Source: Candidatus Atribacteria bacterium (lineage in GTDB: Bacteria; Atribacterota; Phoenicimicrobiia; Phoenicimicrobiales; Stramentimicrobiaceae). From it: 7,465 nt of DNA. Under the pieces are notes generated by a model, which searched no databases, was not told the origin of the DNA, and saw nothing but the letters and a program-made list of their open reading frames with translations. The stretch covers positions 1 through 7,465 of the forward strand of contig JAFGSC010000025.1 of the NCBI GenBank assembly GCA_016934875.1, written 5' to 3'. Made by a program: the position numbers and the translations under genes. The first letter of the stretch is position 1; each line of letters begins with the position of its first letter. Shown one piece after another: positions 1 to 6,749 of this stretch.

Positions 1-954
1 GGTTCGATGTATTTCATCGAAAGGGGATTAGGACAAAAATGGTTAGGATGGCTCTTTGCCCTTTTTGGTGCTCTTGCCGCCTTTGGCATCGGAGATGCCG
101 TTCAGACCAATTCTATGGCTTTAGTCGGAAAGAGCGTTTTTGGTATCCCCGTGGTGGTAAGCGGAATTGCTTTAACAGTGTTAACCTGGTTAGTCGTAGT
201 CGGAGGAATTAAACGAATCGGTCAGGTCACCGAGTATCTGGTACCTTTTATGGCTATTTTTTATATTGTTGCTGCTTTAATTATTATTATTACCAAAATC
301 AATATGCTTCCCTGGGCAATTGGCGAAATTTTTAGATGTGCTTTCTCCGGAAAAGCTGCTCTTGGAGGATTTGCTGGTGCTACCGTAGCACAGGCGATGC
401 GTTTTGGTGTTGCCCGTGGAATCTTCTCCAACGAAGCAGGATTAGGAAGCGGCAGCATAGCTAATGCAGTAGCTAAGACACCCCATCCCGTTCGGCAGGG
501 TTCCATTGCCATGATTGATGTTATGATCGACACACTTATTATCTGTTCGATGACCGCTTTCGTCATTCTTACAACCGACTCTCTTCAAACGGGTTATACC
601 AGCACCCAATTAACCGCACACGCTTTTAGTACCGTTTTAGGTGCTCTTGGCGGTCCAATCGTTGCCATTGGATCATTATTATTTGGGTTCTCTACGGTTA
701 TCACCTGGTGTTATTATGGTCAACAATGCTCACGTTTTATACTGGGTCCATCCGTAATAAAACCCTACGCCTGGCTATTCGTCATCGTTGCCTTTTTAGG
801 ATCAGTCGTAGAAGTGCCTTTTGTCTGGTTGTTAACTGACGCCCTGAATGGTGCTATGGCCATACCGAATCTGATCGGATTATTATTCTTAAGCGGTGTG
901 ATGGCCCAACAAGTCAAAGAATACTTTTCCAATCCGGAAATGTTAAACGTTTAA
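1..954 (+). CDS. Sodium:alanine/glycine symporter (AGCS family), 5'-truncated by window edge
   Basis: This is an integral membrane carrier that takes up alanine (or glycine) with Na+. The reading frame is open from base 1 and begins with GSMYFIERGLG, an internal AGCS signature. The ATG at position 7 is therefore an internal Met and the true start lies left of the window. About 317 residues are present of a family length near 450-480. Visible family hallmarks are NEAGLGSGSIANAVAKT (encoded about 433-480), followed by HP..QG and the IDTLIICSMTA membrane segment. Later come FSTVITWCYYGQQC and the C-terminal DALNGAMAIPNLIGLLFLS. Roughly eight hydrophobic segments remain. The gene ends at TAA 99 bp before ald on the same strand, so the pair reads as an alanine uptake and oxidation unit. 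Family assignment is firm. The exact substrate (alanine, glycine or another small amino acid) is inferred from the neighbour. Confidence 0.93.
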   Translation, partial: GSMYFIERGLGQKWLGWLFALFGALAAFGIGDAVQTNSMALVGKSVFGIPVVVSGIALTVLTWLVVVGGIKRIGQVTEYLVPFMAIFYIVAALIIIITKINMLPWAIGEIFRCAFSGKAALGGFAGATVAQAMRFGVARGIFSNEAGLGSGSIANAVAKTPHPVRQGSIAMIDVMIDTLIICSMTAFVILTTDSLQTGYTSTQLTAHAFSTVLGALGGPIVAIGSLLFGFSTVITWCYYGQQCSRFILGPSVIKPYAWLFVIVAFLGSVVEVPFVWLLTDALNGAMAIPNLIGLLFLSGVMAQQVKEYFSNPEMLNV

Positions 955-961
955 TATTATC

Positions 962-988
962 TTGAATCATACAAGTGAAGGGTATAAT
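962..988 (+). promoter_or_regulatory. Candidate sigma-A promoter for ald
   Basis: A perfect TATAAT box (983-988) is preceded by TTGAAT (962-967), giving a short 15-bp spacer. Initiation near 995-1000 would leave a leader of about 55 nt. The -10 is convincing and the -35 is only fair because of the spacing. The overlap with the 14-bp inverted repeat suggests regulated initiation, but no regulator is identifiable. Ald could also be expressed by read-through from the symporter gene. Confidence 0.4.
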
Positions 989-1021
989 ATATAAAGAGAA
1001 TCACCAATATACCCTTCACTT
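973..1021. repeat. Perfect 14-bp inverted repeat upstream of ald (operator or hairpin candidate)
   Basis: The left arm AAGTGAAGGGTATA (973-986) is exactly complementary to the right arm TATACCCTTCACTT (1008-1021), with a 21-nt spacer. It fills much of the gap between the symporter and ald. The left arm overlaps the first four bases of a TATAAT box at 983-988, and the right arm lies just past the expected transcription start. In a read-through RNA it would form a 14-bp stem. However, the bases after it (CATCAAATCTTTT) are not an immediate T-run, so it is not a canonical terminator. The ald Shine-Dalgarno lies 15 nt downstream and is not part of the stem. Confidence 0.8.
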
Positions 1022-1036
1022 CATCAAATCTTTTAC

Positions 1037-1044
1037 AAGGAGGA
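1037..1044 (+). promoter_or_regulatory. Ribosome binding site of ald
   Basis: AAGGAGGA lies 9 nt upstream of the ATG at 1054. It is a near-perfect Shine-Dalgarno and fixes the ald start codon, predicting efficient translation. Confidence 0.9.
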
Positions 1045-1053
1045 CTCGATAAA

Positions 1054-2166
1054 ATGATCATTGGTGTTCCTAAGGAAATCAAAAACAATGAGGACCGCGT
1101 AGCGATCACACCAGCAGGCGTTAAAGCTCTAAGCCAAGCAAATCACCAGGTATTAGTACAAAAATCAGCAGGAATAGGAAGCGGGATATCCGATCAGGAA
1201 TATCAAAATGCCGGCGCTTCGATTATCGATACAGCAGAACAAGTCTTTGAGCAATCGGACATGATTATGAAAGTGAAAGAGCCGATGCCCAGTGAATATT
1301 CTCTCATTAAACCCGGGCAAATCATCTTTACTTATTTTCACTTTGCTGCTTCAAGGGAATTAACCAAAGCCATGATGGATGGAAAAAGCATTTGTATTGC
1401 TTATGAAACTGTGGAAACTGCTGATAGAAGTTTACCTCTCTTATCTCCCATGAGCGAAGTAGCCGGGAAAATGGCGGGCCATGTCGCAGCTTATTTCTTG
1501 GCTTTACCTAACGGAGGTAAAGGCATTCTTATGGGAGGTGTACCGGGTGTCAAGCCCGCTAAAGTCATGGTCATCGGCGGAGGAACAGTGGGTACCAATG
1601 CAGCTAAAGTTGTTGCCGGGATCGGCGCAAACGTTACGATTTTTGACATCAGTCTAAATCGTTTGAAATATCTTGATGAGATTATGCCAAAAAATGTTTA
1701 CTTTCTGGTTTCCAATCAGCATAACATTGAACAGGAAATCAAAGATACTGACGCATTGATTGGTGCTGTTTTGATTCCTGGAGCAGCTGCTCCCAAAATT
1801 ATCACTGAAGAAATGGTGAAATCAATGCAACCCAACTCAGTGATTGTTGATGTAGCCATTGACCAGGGCGGTTGTGTTGCTACCAGCAAGCCCACCTCTC
1901 ACAGCGAACCAACCTTCAAGTTACACGGAGTACTGCATTATTGTGTGACCAATATGCCGGGAGCTTTTGCTCGAACATCAACCTTTGCCTTGACCAATGC
2001 TACCTTGCCTTATGCTCTGGAAATTGCGAATAAAGGTTATCAAAAGGCAATCATCAGCAATCCCGCTATTGCCAAGGGACTCAATATAGTGGATGGAAAA
2101 ATAACCTATCAACCTGTTGCTGATGCCTTTGGTTATAAGTATTATCCTATTGATGAATTATATTAA
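1054..2166 (+). CDS. ald: Alanine dehydrogenase (NAD-dependent)
   Basis: Ald catalyses reversible oxidative deamination of L-alanine to pyruvate, ammonium and NADH in the cytoplasm. The 370-residue product matches the usual family length of about 370. The N-terminus MIIGVPKEIKNNEDRVA is characteristic. Substrate and catalytic residues are in their standard places: Arg15, Lys75 (MKVKEPM), His96 (YFHFAAS) and Asp270 (VDVAIDQGG). The Rossmann loop VIGGGTVGTNAAK starts at residue 173, and Asp198 after the second strand (TIFDIS) indicates NAD rather than NADP. The start is fixed by a strong ribosome binding site. It follows the sodium:alanine symporter on the same strand and ends at a hairpin terminator, so the likely job is alanine catabolism for carbon, nitrogen or redox balance. 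The reverse reaction (reductive amination of pyruvate) is also possible. I see no odd substitutions. Confidence 0.97.
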   Translation: MIIGVPKEIKNNEDRVAITPAGVKALSQANHQVLVQKSAGIGSGISDQEYQNAGASIIDTAEQVFEQSDMIMKVKEPMPSEYSLIKPGQIIFTYFHFAASRELTKAMMDGKSICIAYETVETADRSLPLLSPMSEVAGKMAGHVAAYFLALPNGGKGILMGGVPGVKPAKVMVIGGGTVGTNAAKVVAGIGANVTIFDISLNRLKYLDEIMPKNVYFLVSNQHNIEQEIKDTDALIGAVLIPGAAAPKIITEEMVKSMQPNSVIVDVAIDQGGCVATSKPTSHSEPTFKLHGVLHYCVTNMPGAFARTSTFALTNATLPYALEIANKGYQKAIISNPAIAKGLNIVDGKITYQPVADAFGYKYYPIDELY

Positions 2167-2196
2167 TATATTGTTCATAATCCAATATTAATTATA

Positions 2197-2233
2197 AAAA
2201 GACCCCCTTTTCTTAACGAAAAGAGGGTCTTTT
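2197..2233. terminator. Bidirectional intrinsic terminator between convergent ald and groEL
   Basis: The outer arms AAAAGACCC (2197-2205) and GGGTCTTTT (2225-2233) pair fully. The inner arms CTTTTC (2207-2212) and GAAAAG (2218-2223) also pair, leaving one C-A mismatch (2206/2224) and a 5-nt loop TTAAC. Reading plus, the stem closes into TCTTTTCTTT. Reading minus, it closes into TTTTTATAATTAAT. It can therefore end ald transcripts (stop at 2166) and groEL transcripts (stop at 2285). Confidence 0.9.
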
Positions 2234-2284
2234 CTTTACTAATAAGACATGTATATCTTGCCGATTCAAATCGAATCAATTAAA

Positions 2285-3913
2285 CTAGTACATTCCTCCT
2301 GGCATCCCTCCTCCTCCTGGAGGCATGACTGGTTCTTTCTTTTCTTCAGGTTTATCAGCAATCAGGCATTCCGTTGTGAGAACCATTCCGGCAATACTGG
2401 CAGCATTCTGAAGTGCAGAACGAGTAACTTTTGTTGGATCTACAATACCTGCTTTCATCATATCAACAAATTTACCTTCAGCAGCATCAAATCCAATTCC
2501 TTTTTCTTTAATTCTCAAATTCTCCACGATAACAGAACCTTCATATCCTGCATTTTTAGCAATCTGTCGAGTAGGTTCTTCCAATGCCTTGAGGATAATA
2601 TTCACACCAATCTGTTCATCGCCCTCAAGCTTGAACTTTTCTAATTCGGGGATTACATTAATCAATACGGTTCCACCGCCAGCTACAATTCCTTCTTCCA
2701 CAGCTGCTTTAGTCGCAGACAGTGCATCTTCTACTCTATGTTTTTTCTCTTTTAGCTCAGTCTCGGTAGCAGCACCCACATTGATTACCGCAACGCCACC
2801 GACTAATTTTCCCAATCTTTCTTGCAATTTTTCTTTATCATAATCAGAGGTAGTTTCTTCAATTTGGGCTCTAAGTTGAGATTCTCTCTTTTTAATTTCT
2901 TTGACATCGCCCTTGCCTCCGACAATGATGGTTTCTTCTTTATTTACCTTAACCTGATGGGCGGTCCCAAGCATAGAAACATTGGCATTCTCTAATTTTA
3001 AACCAAGCTCCTCTGAAATGACTTGTCCACCGGTTACTACGGCAATATCAGCCAACATTTCTTTTCTTCGGTCACCGAAACCGGGGGCTTTCACGGCTAC
3101 ACAATTTAGTGTCCCTCTAATCTTATTGACCACTAAGGTCGCCAAAGCCTCTCCTTCAATGTCTTCAGCAATGATAAACAAAGGCTTACCCATTTGGGCA
3201 ACCTTCTCTAATATCGGGAGCAAGCCTTTCATACTGCTAATTTTAGTATCCGTAACTAAAATTAACGGCTCGTCAAGAATGGCTTCCATTCTCTCTGCAT
3301 CAGTTACCATGTAGGGAGATATATAACCCTTATCAAACTGCATTCCTTCAACAACATCTAATGTGGTGCCCATTGTTTTAGATTCCTCTACAGTGATCAC
3401 ACCATCTTTCCCGACTTTTTCCATCGCATCAGCGATAATATTTCCTATTTCACGATCTGCAGCAGAAATAGAAGCAACGTTGGCAATAGATTCTTTATCT
3501 TTAATTTCTATGCTCAATTTTTTGATCTCATCGACTGTTTTTTCAACAGCTTTTTGGATTCCTCTTCTTAATAACATTGGGTTAGCACCTGCTGCAACAT
3601 TTCTCAAACCCTCATGAAGTATCTTTTGGGCAAGTACTGTTGCAGTTGTTGTACCATCTCCTGCAATGTCGTTTGTTTTGGTTGCAACTTCTTTTACGAA
3701 TTGCGCTCCCATATTTTCAAAGGGATCTTCTACTTCAATTTCCCTGGCAATGGTTACACCATCATTCGTAATTGTTGGAGAACCATATTTCTTTTCCAGG
3801 ACTACATTTCTACCTTTAGGCCCTAAAGTTATCTTCACACTATCAGCTAACTTATCCGCACCCTTTTTTAGAGCATTCCTAGCATCTTCGTCATATAAAA
3901 ACTGTTTAGCCAT
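2285..3913 (-). CDS. groEL: Chaperonin GroEL (HSP60), 60 kDa subunit
   Basis: GroEL is the ATP-driven folding chamber of the cytosol, a double seven-membered ring capped by GroES. The 542-residue product starting MAKQFLYDEDARNALKKG matches family length. An in-frame ATG 27 bp upstream (3940) would add nine unrelated residues (MVEGGRKTI) and would place the Shine-Dalgarno inside the gene, so I use ATG 3913. Equatorial ATP-site motifs are present: KITLGPKGRNVV, TNDGVTIA, and GDGTTTATV at 85-93, where Asp86 corresponds to E. coli Asp87. The apical domain includes KAPGFGDRRKEML. The later equatorial segment has RVEDALSATKAAVEEGIVAGGG with the catalytic Asp equivalent to Asp398. The C-terminus is the typical flexible Gly/Met tail GGGGMPGGMY. 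It lies 69 nt downstream of groES and is expected to be co-transcribed from the CIRCE-controlled promoter. It ends in TAG facing the shared terminator. Confidence 0.98.
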   Translation of the reverse strand: MAKQFLYDEDARNALKKGADKLADSVKITLGPKGRNVVLEKKYGSPTITNDGVTIAREIEVEDPFENMGAQFVKEVATKTNDIAGDGTTTATVLAQKILHEGLRNVAAGANPMLLRRGIQKAVEKTVDEIKKLSIEIKDKESIANVASISAADREIGNIIADAMEKVGKDGVITVEESKTMGTTLDVVEGMQFDKGYISPYMVTDAERMEAILDEPLILVTDTKISSMKGLLPILEKVAQMGKPLFIIAEDIEGEALATLVVNKIRGTLNCVAVKAPGFGDRRKEMLADIAVVTGGQVISEELGLKLENANVSMLGTAHQVKVNKEETIIVGGKGDVKEIKKRESQLRAQIEETTSDYDKEKLQERLGKLVGGVAVINVGAATETELKEKKHRVEDALSATKAAVEEGIVAGGGTVLINVIPELEKFKLEGDEQIGVNIILKALEEPTRQIAKNAGYEGSVIVENLRIKEKGIGFDAAEGKFVDMMKAGIVDPTKVTRSALQNAASIAGMVLTTECLIADKPEEKKEPVMPPGGGGMPGGMY

Positions 3914-3923
3914 AATTGTCTTT

Positions 3924-3931
3924 CTTCCTCC
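3924..3931 (-). promoter_or_regulatory. Ribosome binding site deciding the groEL start
   Basis: On the minus strand GGAGGAAG (the core of GAGGGAGGAAG) ends 10 nt before ATG 3913. It supports MAKQFLYDE as the N-terminus rather than the upstream in-frame ATG at 3940, which would overlap this site. Confidence 0.8.
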
Positions 3932-3982
3932 CTCAACCATTAGATTTTTTATAAATTACAAAACAATTTTCTATTCAATCAA

Positions 3983-4285
3983 TTATTCTAAAATAGCCAG
4001 TATATCTTTTTCACTAAGCAAAAGATAATCTTCATCTTCGTCATCTTTTAAATCTGTCCCTGAATACTTTGCATAAACTACCTTGTCGCCCTTTTTAATA
4101 TTCATTGGAAACGTTTTTCCTTCATCATTGGTTCGACCGGGCCCAACTGCTAATACTTCACCTACCTGTGGCTTTTCCTTTGATACCGTATCTGGTAATA
4201 CGATGCCCCCCTTCGTCTTTTCTTCTACGACCATGGGTTTGACCAGAATGCGATCACCTAAGGGTTTAATTTTTTTAATATCCAT
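3983..4285 (-). CDS. groES: Co-chaperonin GroES (HSP10)
   Basis: GroES forms the heptameric lid of the GroEL chamber. The 100-residue product is slightly longer than the usual 94-97. The conserved N-terminal core is KPLGDRILVKP (residues 7-17). The GroEL-contacting mobile loop EEKTKGGIVLPDT lies at about 21-33, followed by GEVLAVGPG (42-50) and the C-terminal LLLSEKDILAILE. An acidic stretch DLKDDEDEDY (78-87) precedes the last strand and accounts for part of the extra length. The start is ATG 4285, placed 6 nt after AGGAGGA. A TTG two codons further upstream (4291) directly abuts that site and is too close to be used. The gene is first in the groES-groEL operon, directly downstream of the CIRCE element, so HrcA repression relieved by heat or protein-folding stress is predicted. 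Confidence 0.97.
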   Translation of the reverse strand: MDIKKIKPLGDRILVKPMVVEEKTKGGIVLPDTVSKEKPQVGEVLAVGPGRTNDEGKTFPMNIKKGDKVVYAKYSGTDLKDDEDEDYLLLSEKDILAILE

Positions 4286-4291
4286 ATCCAA

Positions 4292-4298
4292 TCCTCCT
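4292..4298 (-). promoter_or_regulatory. Ribosome binding site deciding the groES start
   Basis: AGGAGGA on the minus strand lies 6 nt before ATG 4285 and immediately against TTG 4291. The spacing favours the ATG as the start, giving MDIKKIKPLGD. Confidence 0.85.
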
Positions 4299-4318
4299 CA
4301 AATTAAACTTTTAAATGA

Positions 4319-4345
4319 TTAGCACTCTCATACTGAGAGTGCTAA
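4319..4345. promoter_or_regulatory. CIRCE operator (HrcA binding site)
   Basis: TTAGCACTC (4319-4327), nine spacer bases (4328-4336) and GAGTGCTAA (4337-4345) match the CIRCE consensus TTAGCACTC-N9-GAGTGCTAA without mismatch. It lies in the leader of groES, downstream of the predicted -10 box. This is the classical position for HrcA repression of groESL. hrcA itself is not in this window. Confidence 0.98.
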
Positions 4346-4358
4346 AATTTCCTTTACT

Positions 4359-4387
4359 ATATTATATAATGTCTATTGTTTTTGCAA
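4359..4387 (-). promoter_or_regulatory. Predicted sigma-A promoter of groES-groEL
   Basis: On the minus strand, TTGCAA (4387-4382) is followed after 17 bp by TAATAT (4364-4359). An overlapping perfect TATAAT (4366-4361) would sit at 15 bp. Either -10 places the start a few bases upstream of the CIRCE element, so the operator lies in the transcribed leader. The exact -10 is uncertain. Confidence 0.65.
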
Positions 4388-4488
4388 ATCTCATTTTCGC
4401 TCATTTTAATCTATTTTATGGAATAATAAACTATTATTTAGACATATCTCATATTATTTACTAATTTATCTCAATTTATAGCTTTATA

Positions 4489-5490
4489 TTATTCTGTATA
4501 TACCTCTAAATCGTATGAATCAACCATCCCTCGCATCAGCTTGTAATAACCTGCTGCACCAATCATGCCCGCATTATCCGTACATAGCTCTTTTGGGGGA
4601 GAAAAGACCTCTAAATCTTTTTTGAAAGCCTTTTCTTTTAACTCATCTCTCAACTTCTGATTAGCCGCAACACCACCGCCTAAAGCAATTTGCCTTACAT
4701 TATACTTGACCGCAGCGGATATCGTTTTATAAACCAGGATATCAACGACAGCTTGTTGAAAAGAAGCACATAGATCATCAAGATTCAGGGACACATTTTT
4801 ATTCTTTTGTTCCTTGATAAAGTAAATGACTGCTGTCTTCAGGCCACTAAAACTAAACTCGAAATTAGGACTTTTCATCAAAGGCCTTGGAAAATTGATT
4901 GCGTTTTGATTACCTTTGACTGCTAATTTCTCAATGATGGGTCCTCCTGGATATCCCAATCCTAGAAAATTAGATATTTTATCTAAGACTTCTCCCGCAG
5001 CATCATCTCTCGTGTTTCCTAAAACCTGGTATCGTCCTATATCCGTTACCAGAATAAGGGAAGTATGCCCGCCAGATACAATTAATGAAATGAAAGGCGT
5101 TTTTAGATTGGAGTGTTCCAAAAAATTGGCATAAATATGGCCTTCAATATGATTCACGCCAATAATAGGCTTATTCAATGCAAAGGCAATTGCTTTTGCA
5201 AAAGACAATCCAACAAGCAATGATCCTTTGAGTCCGGGACCGTTGACTACTGCGATTCCGTTTGTATCCTCCAGGGAAATCCCGGCTTTATCCAAGGCTT
5301 CTTTCAAGATAAAAAGAAAAGACTCCATATGTTTTCTGGAAGCTATTTCAGGAACAACACCTCCGTATTCTCGGTGAATATTTATCTGGGAAGCAACTAT
5401 ATTGGAAAGGATTTCTTTCCCATTTTTTACAATTGCAACAGATGTTTCATCACAAGATGTTTCAATTCCTAAAATCAATTTTTCTTTCAT
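4489..5490 (-). CDS. tsaD: tRNA N6-adenosine threonylcarbamoyltransferase TsaD (Kae1/Gcp/YgjD)
   Basis: TsaD transfers the threonylcarbamoyl group from threonylcarbamoyl-AMP to A37 of ANN-reading tRNAs, working in the cytosol with TsaB and TsaE. The 333-residue length is typical. Its ASKHA fold begins LILGIETSCDETSVA (residues 5-19). The metal-binding HIEGH supplies His114 and His118, and the third ligand is Asp305 in CTDNAGMIGAAG. Nucleotide-binding glycine motifs are SGGHTSL (139-145), FSFSGLKTAV (212-221) and ALGGGVAANQKLR (269-281). The GPGLKGSLLVG loop (84-94) carries Lys88 where I recall Val or Ile being usual, a minor variation. The start is ATG 5490 with a weak Shine-Dalgarno (CTGGAA, about 5 nt away). 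It follows tsaB by 28 nt and is the last gene of the alr-tsaE-tsaB-tsaD run. Confidence 0.97.
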   Translation of the reverse strand: MKEKLILGIETSCDETSVAIVKNGKEILSNIVASQINIHREYGGVVPEIASRKHMESFLFILKEALDKAGISLEDTNGIAVVNGPGLKGSLLVGLSFAKAIAFALNKPIIGVNHIEGHIYANFLEHSNLKTPFISLIVSGGHTSLILVTDIGRYQVLGNTRDDAAGEVLDKISNFLGLGYPGGPIIEKLAVKGNQNAINFPRPLMKSPNFEFSFSGLKTAVIYFIKEQKNKNVSLNLDDLCASFQQAVVDILVYKTISAAVKYNVRQIALGGGVAANQKLRDELKEKAFKKDLEVFSPPKELCTDNAGMIGAAGYYKLMRGMVDSYDLEVYTE

Positions 5491-5518
5491 TTTATTCCAG
5501 GGTATCCTTAAAACCTGT

Positions 5519-6238
5519 TTATCGTGATCTTTTTTTCAGCTCAGCCGCTGATCGGTGAAGATAAAAAGGGCTGAGTGTAAACATGTCATCAGGTCGACCG
5601 TTCAGTATTTTTCTTTCCCCCAACGAGGCAATAGGCACTGCCCCAGGAGGATTCTGTCCTCTATCTACAAAGTGGATATGGTTTCGAATGGTTTCATTTT
5701 TTTCATCGACTACGATATCTTCTAAACCATACCCAAACATATAAACATGTTCACCATATTTTAGTAATTTTTCCTGGATGTTAATCCAAGGGCAACATTG
5801 ATAATCTTCGATCTTGGCTAAATGATGCTGCGCTTTTTCTTCCGCTCTATCTTTACGGAATAAAGCAAAATAATACTCATCCTTTCTTGCTTTTATTAAA
5901 GGACAAAGCAAACCCGGAAACTCTTTCCATTGTAAGGCATAAGCGTCTAGAGTATTAACGCCAACAATAGGGATTTTCAGAGAGAAACATAGTCCCAAAG
6001 CCGTTGCCAAGCCAATTCTCAGTCCGGTAAATGAACCCGGCCCAATCGCAACGGCAATACCCTCTATGTTTTTCAGGTCTAGTTTAACAATATCCAGAGT
6101 ATTCTTTAAAGCAGGGATAATCAGTGCAGAATGGGTTATATCCTTTTGGTGTATTGTATATCCTGCGATCAAACTCCCATTCCGTATGATGGCTAAATCA
6201 AGAATATCGGTTGAAGTATCAATTCCCAAAATGACCAA
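5519..6238 (-). CDS. tsaB: t6A biosynthesis scaffold protein TsaB (YeaZ)
   Basis: TsaB is a catalytically inactive ASKHA paralogue of TsaD that dimerises with it and recruits TsaE for t6A37 formation. The product has 239 residues, normal for the family. It opens with MVILGIDTSTDILDLAI. It carries the hallmark GPGSFTGLRIGLATALGL at 66-83 and then VNTLDAYAL. The initiator is TTG 6238: the in-frame TAA at 6245-6247 excludes a longer form, and GAGGAG (6249-6254) sits 10 nt upstream. The start overlaps the 3' end of tsaE by 20 bp, pointing to translational coupling. The C-terminal half is variable, as usual. It lies directly before tsaD without the rimI acetyltransferase gene often found between them. 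Confidence 0.95.
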   Translation of the reverse strand: MVILGIDTSTDILDLAIIRNGSLIAGYTIHQKDITHSALIIPALKNTLDIVKLDLKNIEGIAVAIGPGSFTGLRIGLATALGLCFSLKIPIVGVNTLDAYALQWKEFPGLLCPLIKARKDEYYFALFRKDRAEEKAQHHLAKIEDYQCCPWINIQEKLLKYGEHVYMFGYGLEDIVVDEKNETIRNHIHFVDRGQNPPGAVPIASLGERKILNGRPDDMFTLSPFYLHRSAAELKKRSR

Positions 6239-6749
6239 GATGCCTTAGCTCCTCAATAATCTTTCTATATCGATTTGCTGCCCCTATCGACTTAATTAAA
6301 ATCTTTCGAGTAAAATAATTATTTTCATTCATTGTTATTTTAACTGACAAAAAATCCTTAGGCAGATATTCTTCTATTTTCTTTGCCCATTCAACCAAAG
6401 TAATCCCATTTCCAGAAAAGTATTCCTCATAGCCCAATTCTTCTAGCTCTTCAGGTTTTGTCAGCCGGTACAAATCAAAGTGATAGATGGGGTTCATCCC
6501 TTTGTATTCTTTAATTAACGAAAAGGATGGACTCAAAACTTGTTCCTTACATCCTAAACCAAAAACGATACCTTGAATGAAACACGTTTTGCCAGCTCCG
6601 AGCTCTCCATTGAAGGCAACGAAATCGCCTCCCTGAAGAAGTGATCCTAGTTTCTTGCCTAATCTCTTTGTTTCAGTCGGACTATTGCTCGTATATATAA
6701 TCGAATCATCAAGTTGATAATGTTGGTTTTCACTTTTCATTGATGACAT
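6219..6749 (-). CDS. tsaE: t6A biosynthesis ATPase TsaE (YjeE)
   Basis: TsaE is a small P-loop ATPase needed for multiple-turnover t6A synthesis by TsaD-TsaB. With the start used here the product has 176 residues, slightly longer than the usual 150-160. The Walker A motif GELGAGKT is at 48-55. Family-typical elements follow: SPSFSLIKEY (73-82), IYHFDLYRL (88-96), ELEELGYEEYF (101-111) and LVEWAKKI (118-125). Candidate starts are GTG 6755, ATG 6749 and ATG 6740. I chose 6749 because AGGTGAG lies directly before it, with 5 nt between AGG and ATG, but the choice is not certain. The 5' end overlaps the end of alr by 20 bp and the 3' end overlaps tsaB by 20 bp, so the three genes are tightly coupled. 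The C-terminal tail after about residue 155 is basic and poorly conserved. Confidence 0.95.
   Translation of the reverse strand: MSSMKSENQHYQLDDSIIYTSNSPTETKRLGKKLGSLLQGGDFVAFNGELGAGKTCFIQGIVFGLGCKEQVLSPSFSLIKEYKGMNPIYHFDLYRLTKPEELEELGYEEYFSGNGITLVEWAKKIEEYLPKDFLSVKITMNENNYFTRKILIKSIGAANRYRKIIEELRHLGHFGN
6249..6254 (-). promoter_or_regulatory. Ribosome binding site for the TTG start of tsaB, inside tsaE
   Basis: GAGGAG on the minus strand, within the last codons of tsaE, lies 10 nt before TTG 6238. It supports the non-ATG start and coupling of tsaB translation to that of tsaE. Confidence 0.7.

Noticed and set aside
261..566. Minus-strand open frame inside the symporter gene
   Set aside because: It is antisense to conserved AGCS transmembrane codons and its composition is the mirror of hydrophobic codons. 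There is no independent support.
2162..2192. AT-rich imperfect inverted repeat (ATTAAT..ATTG / CAATATTAAT) across the ald stop codon
   Set aside because: It has a 2-nt bulge and almost no G-C pairs. The real terminator is the hairpin just downstream.
2249..2644. Plus-strand open frame opposite the 3' part of groEL, and similar antisense frames at 2982-3314, 3363-3617 and 3666-4028
   Set aside because: They lie opposite highly conserved groEL/groES codons, lack ribosome binding sites, have low-complexity Ser/Phe/Ile composition and resemble no known protein. They are shadows of the real genes.
3914..3940. Upstream in-frame ATG (3940) as the start of GroEL
   Set aside because: It would add nine residues not found in GroEL and would cover the GGAGGAAG site that serves ATG 3913.
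4361..4370. ATTATATAAT palindrome as a separate operator or a divergent promoter
   Set aside because: It is explained by the groESL -10 region, which is self-complementary by base composition. No plus-strand gene follows it.
4422..4438. AATAATA/TATTATT inverted repeat after tsaD as a terminator
   Set aside because: The stem has seven A/T pairs only and no clear T-run, and is expected by chance in AT-rich spacer.
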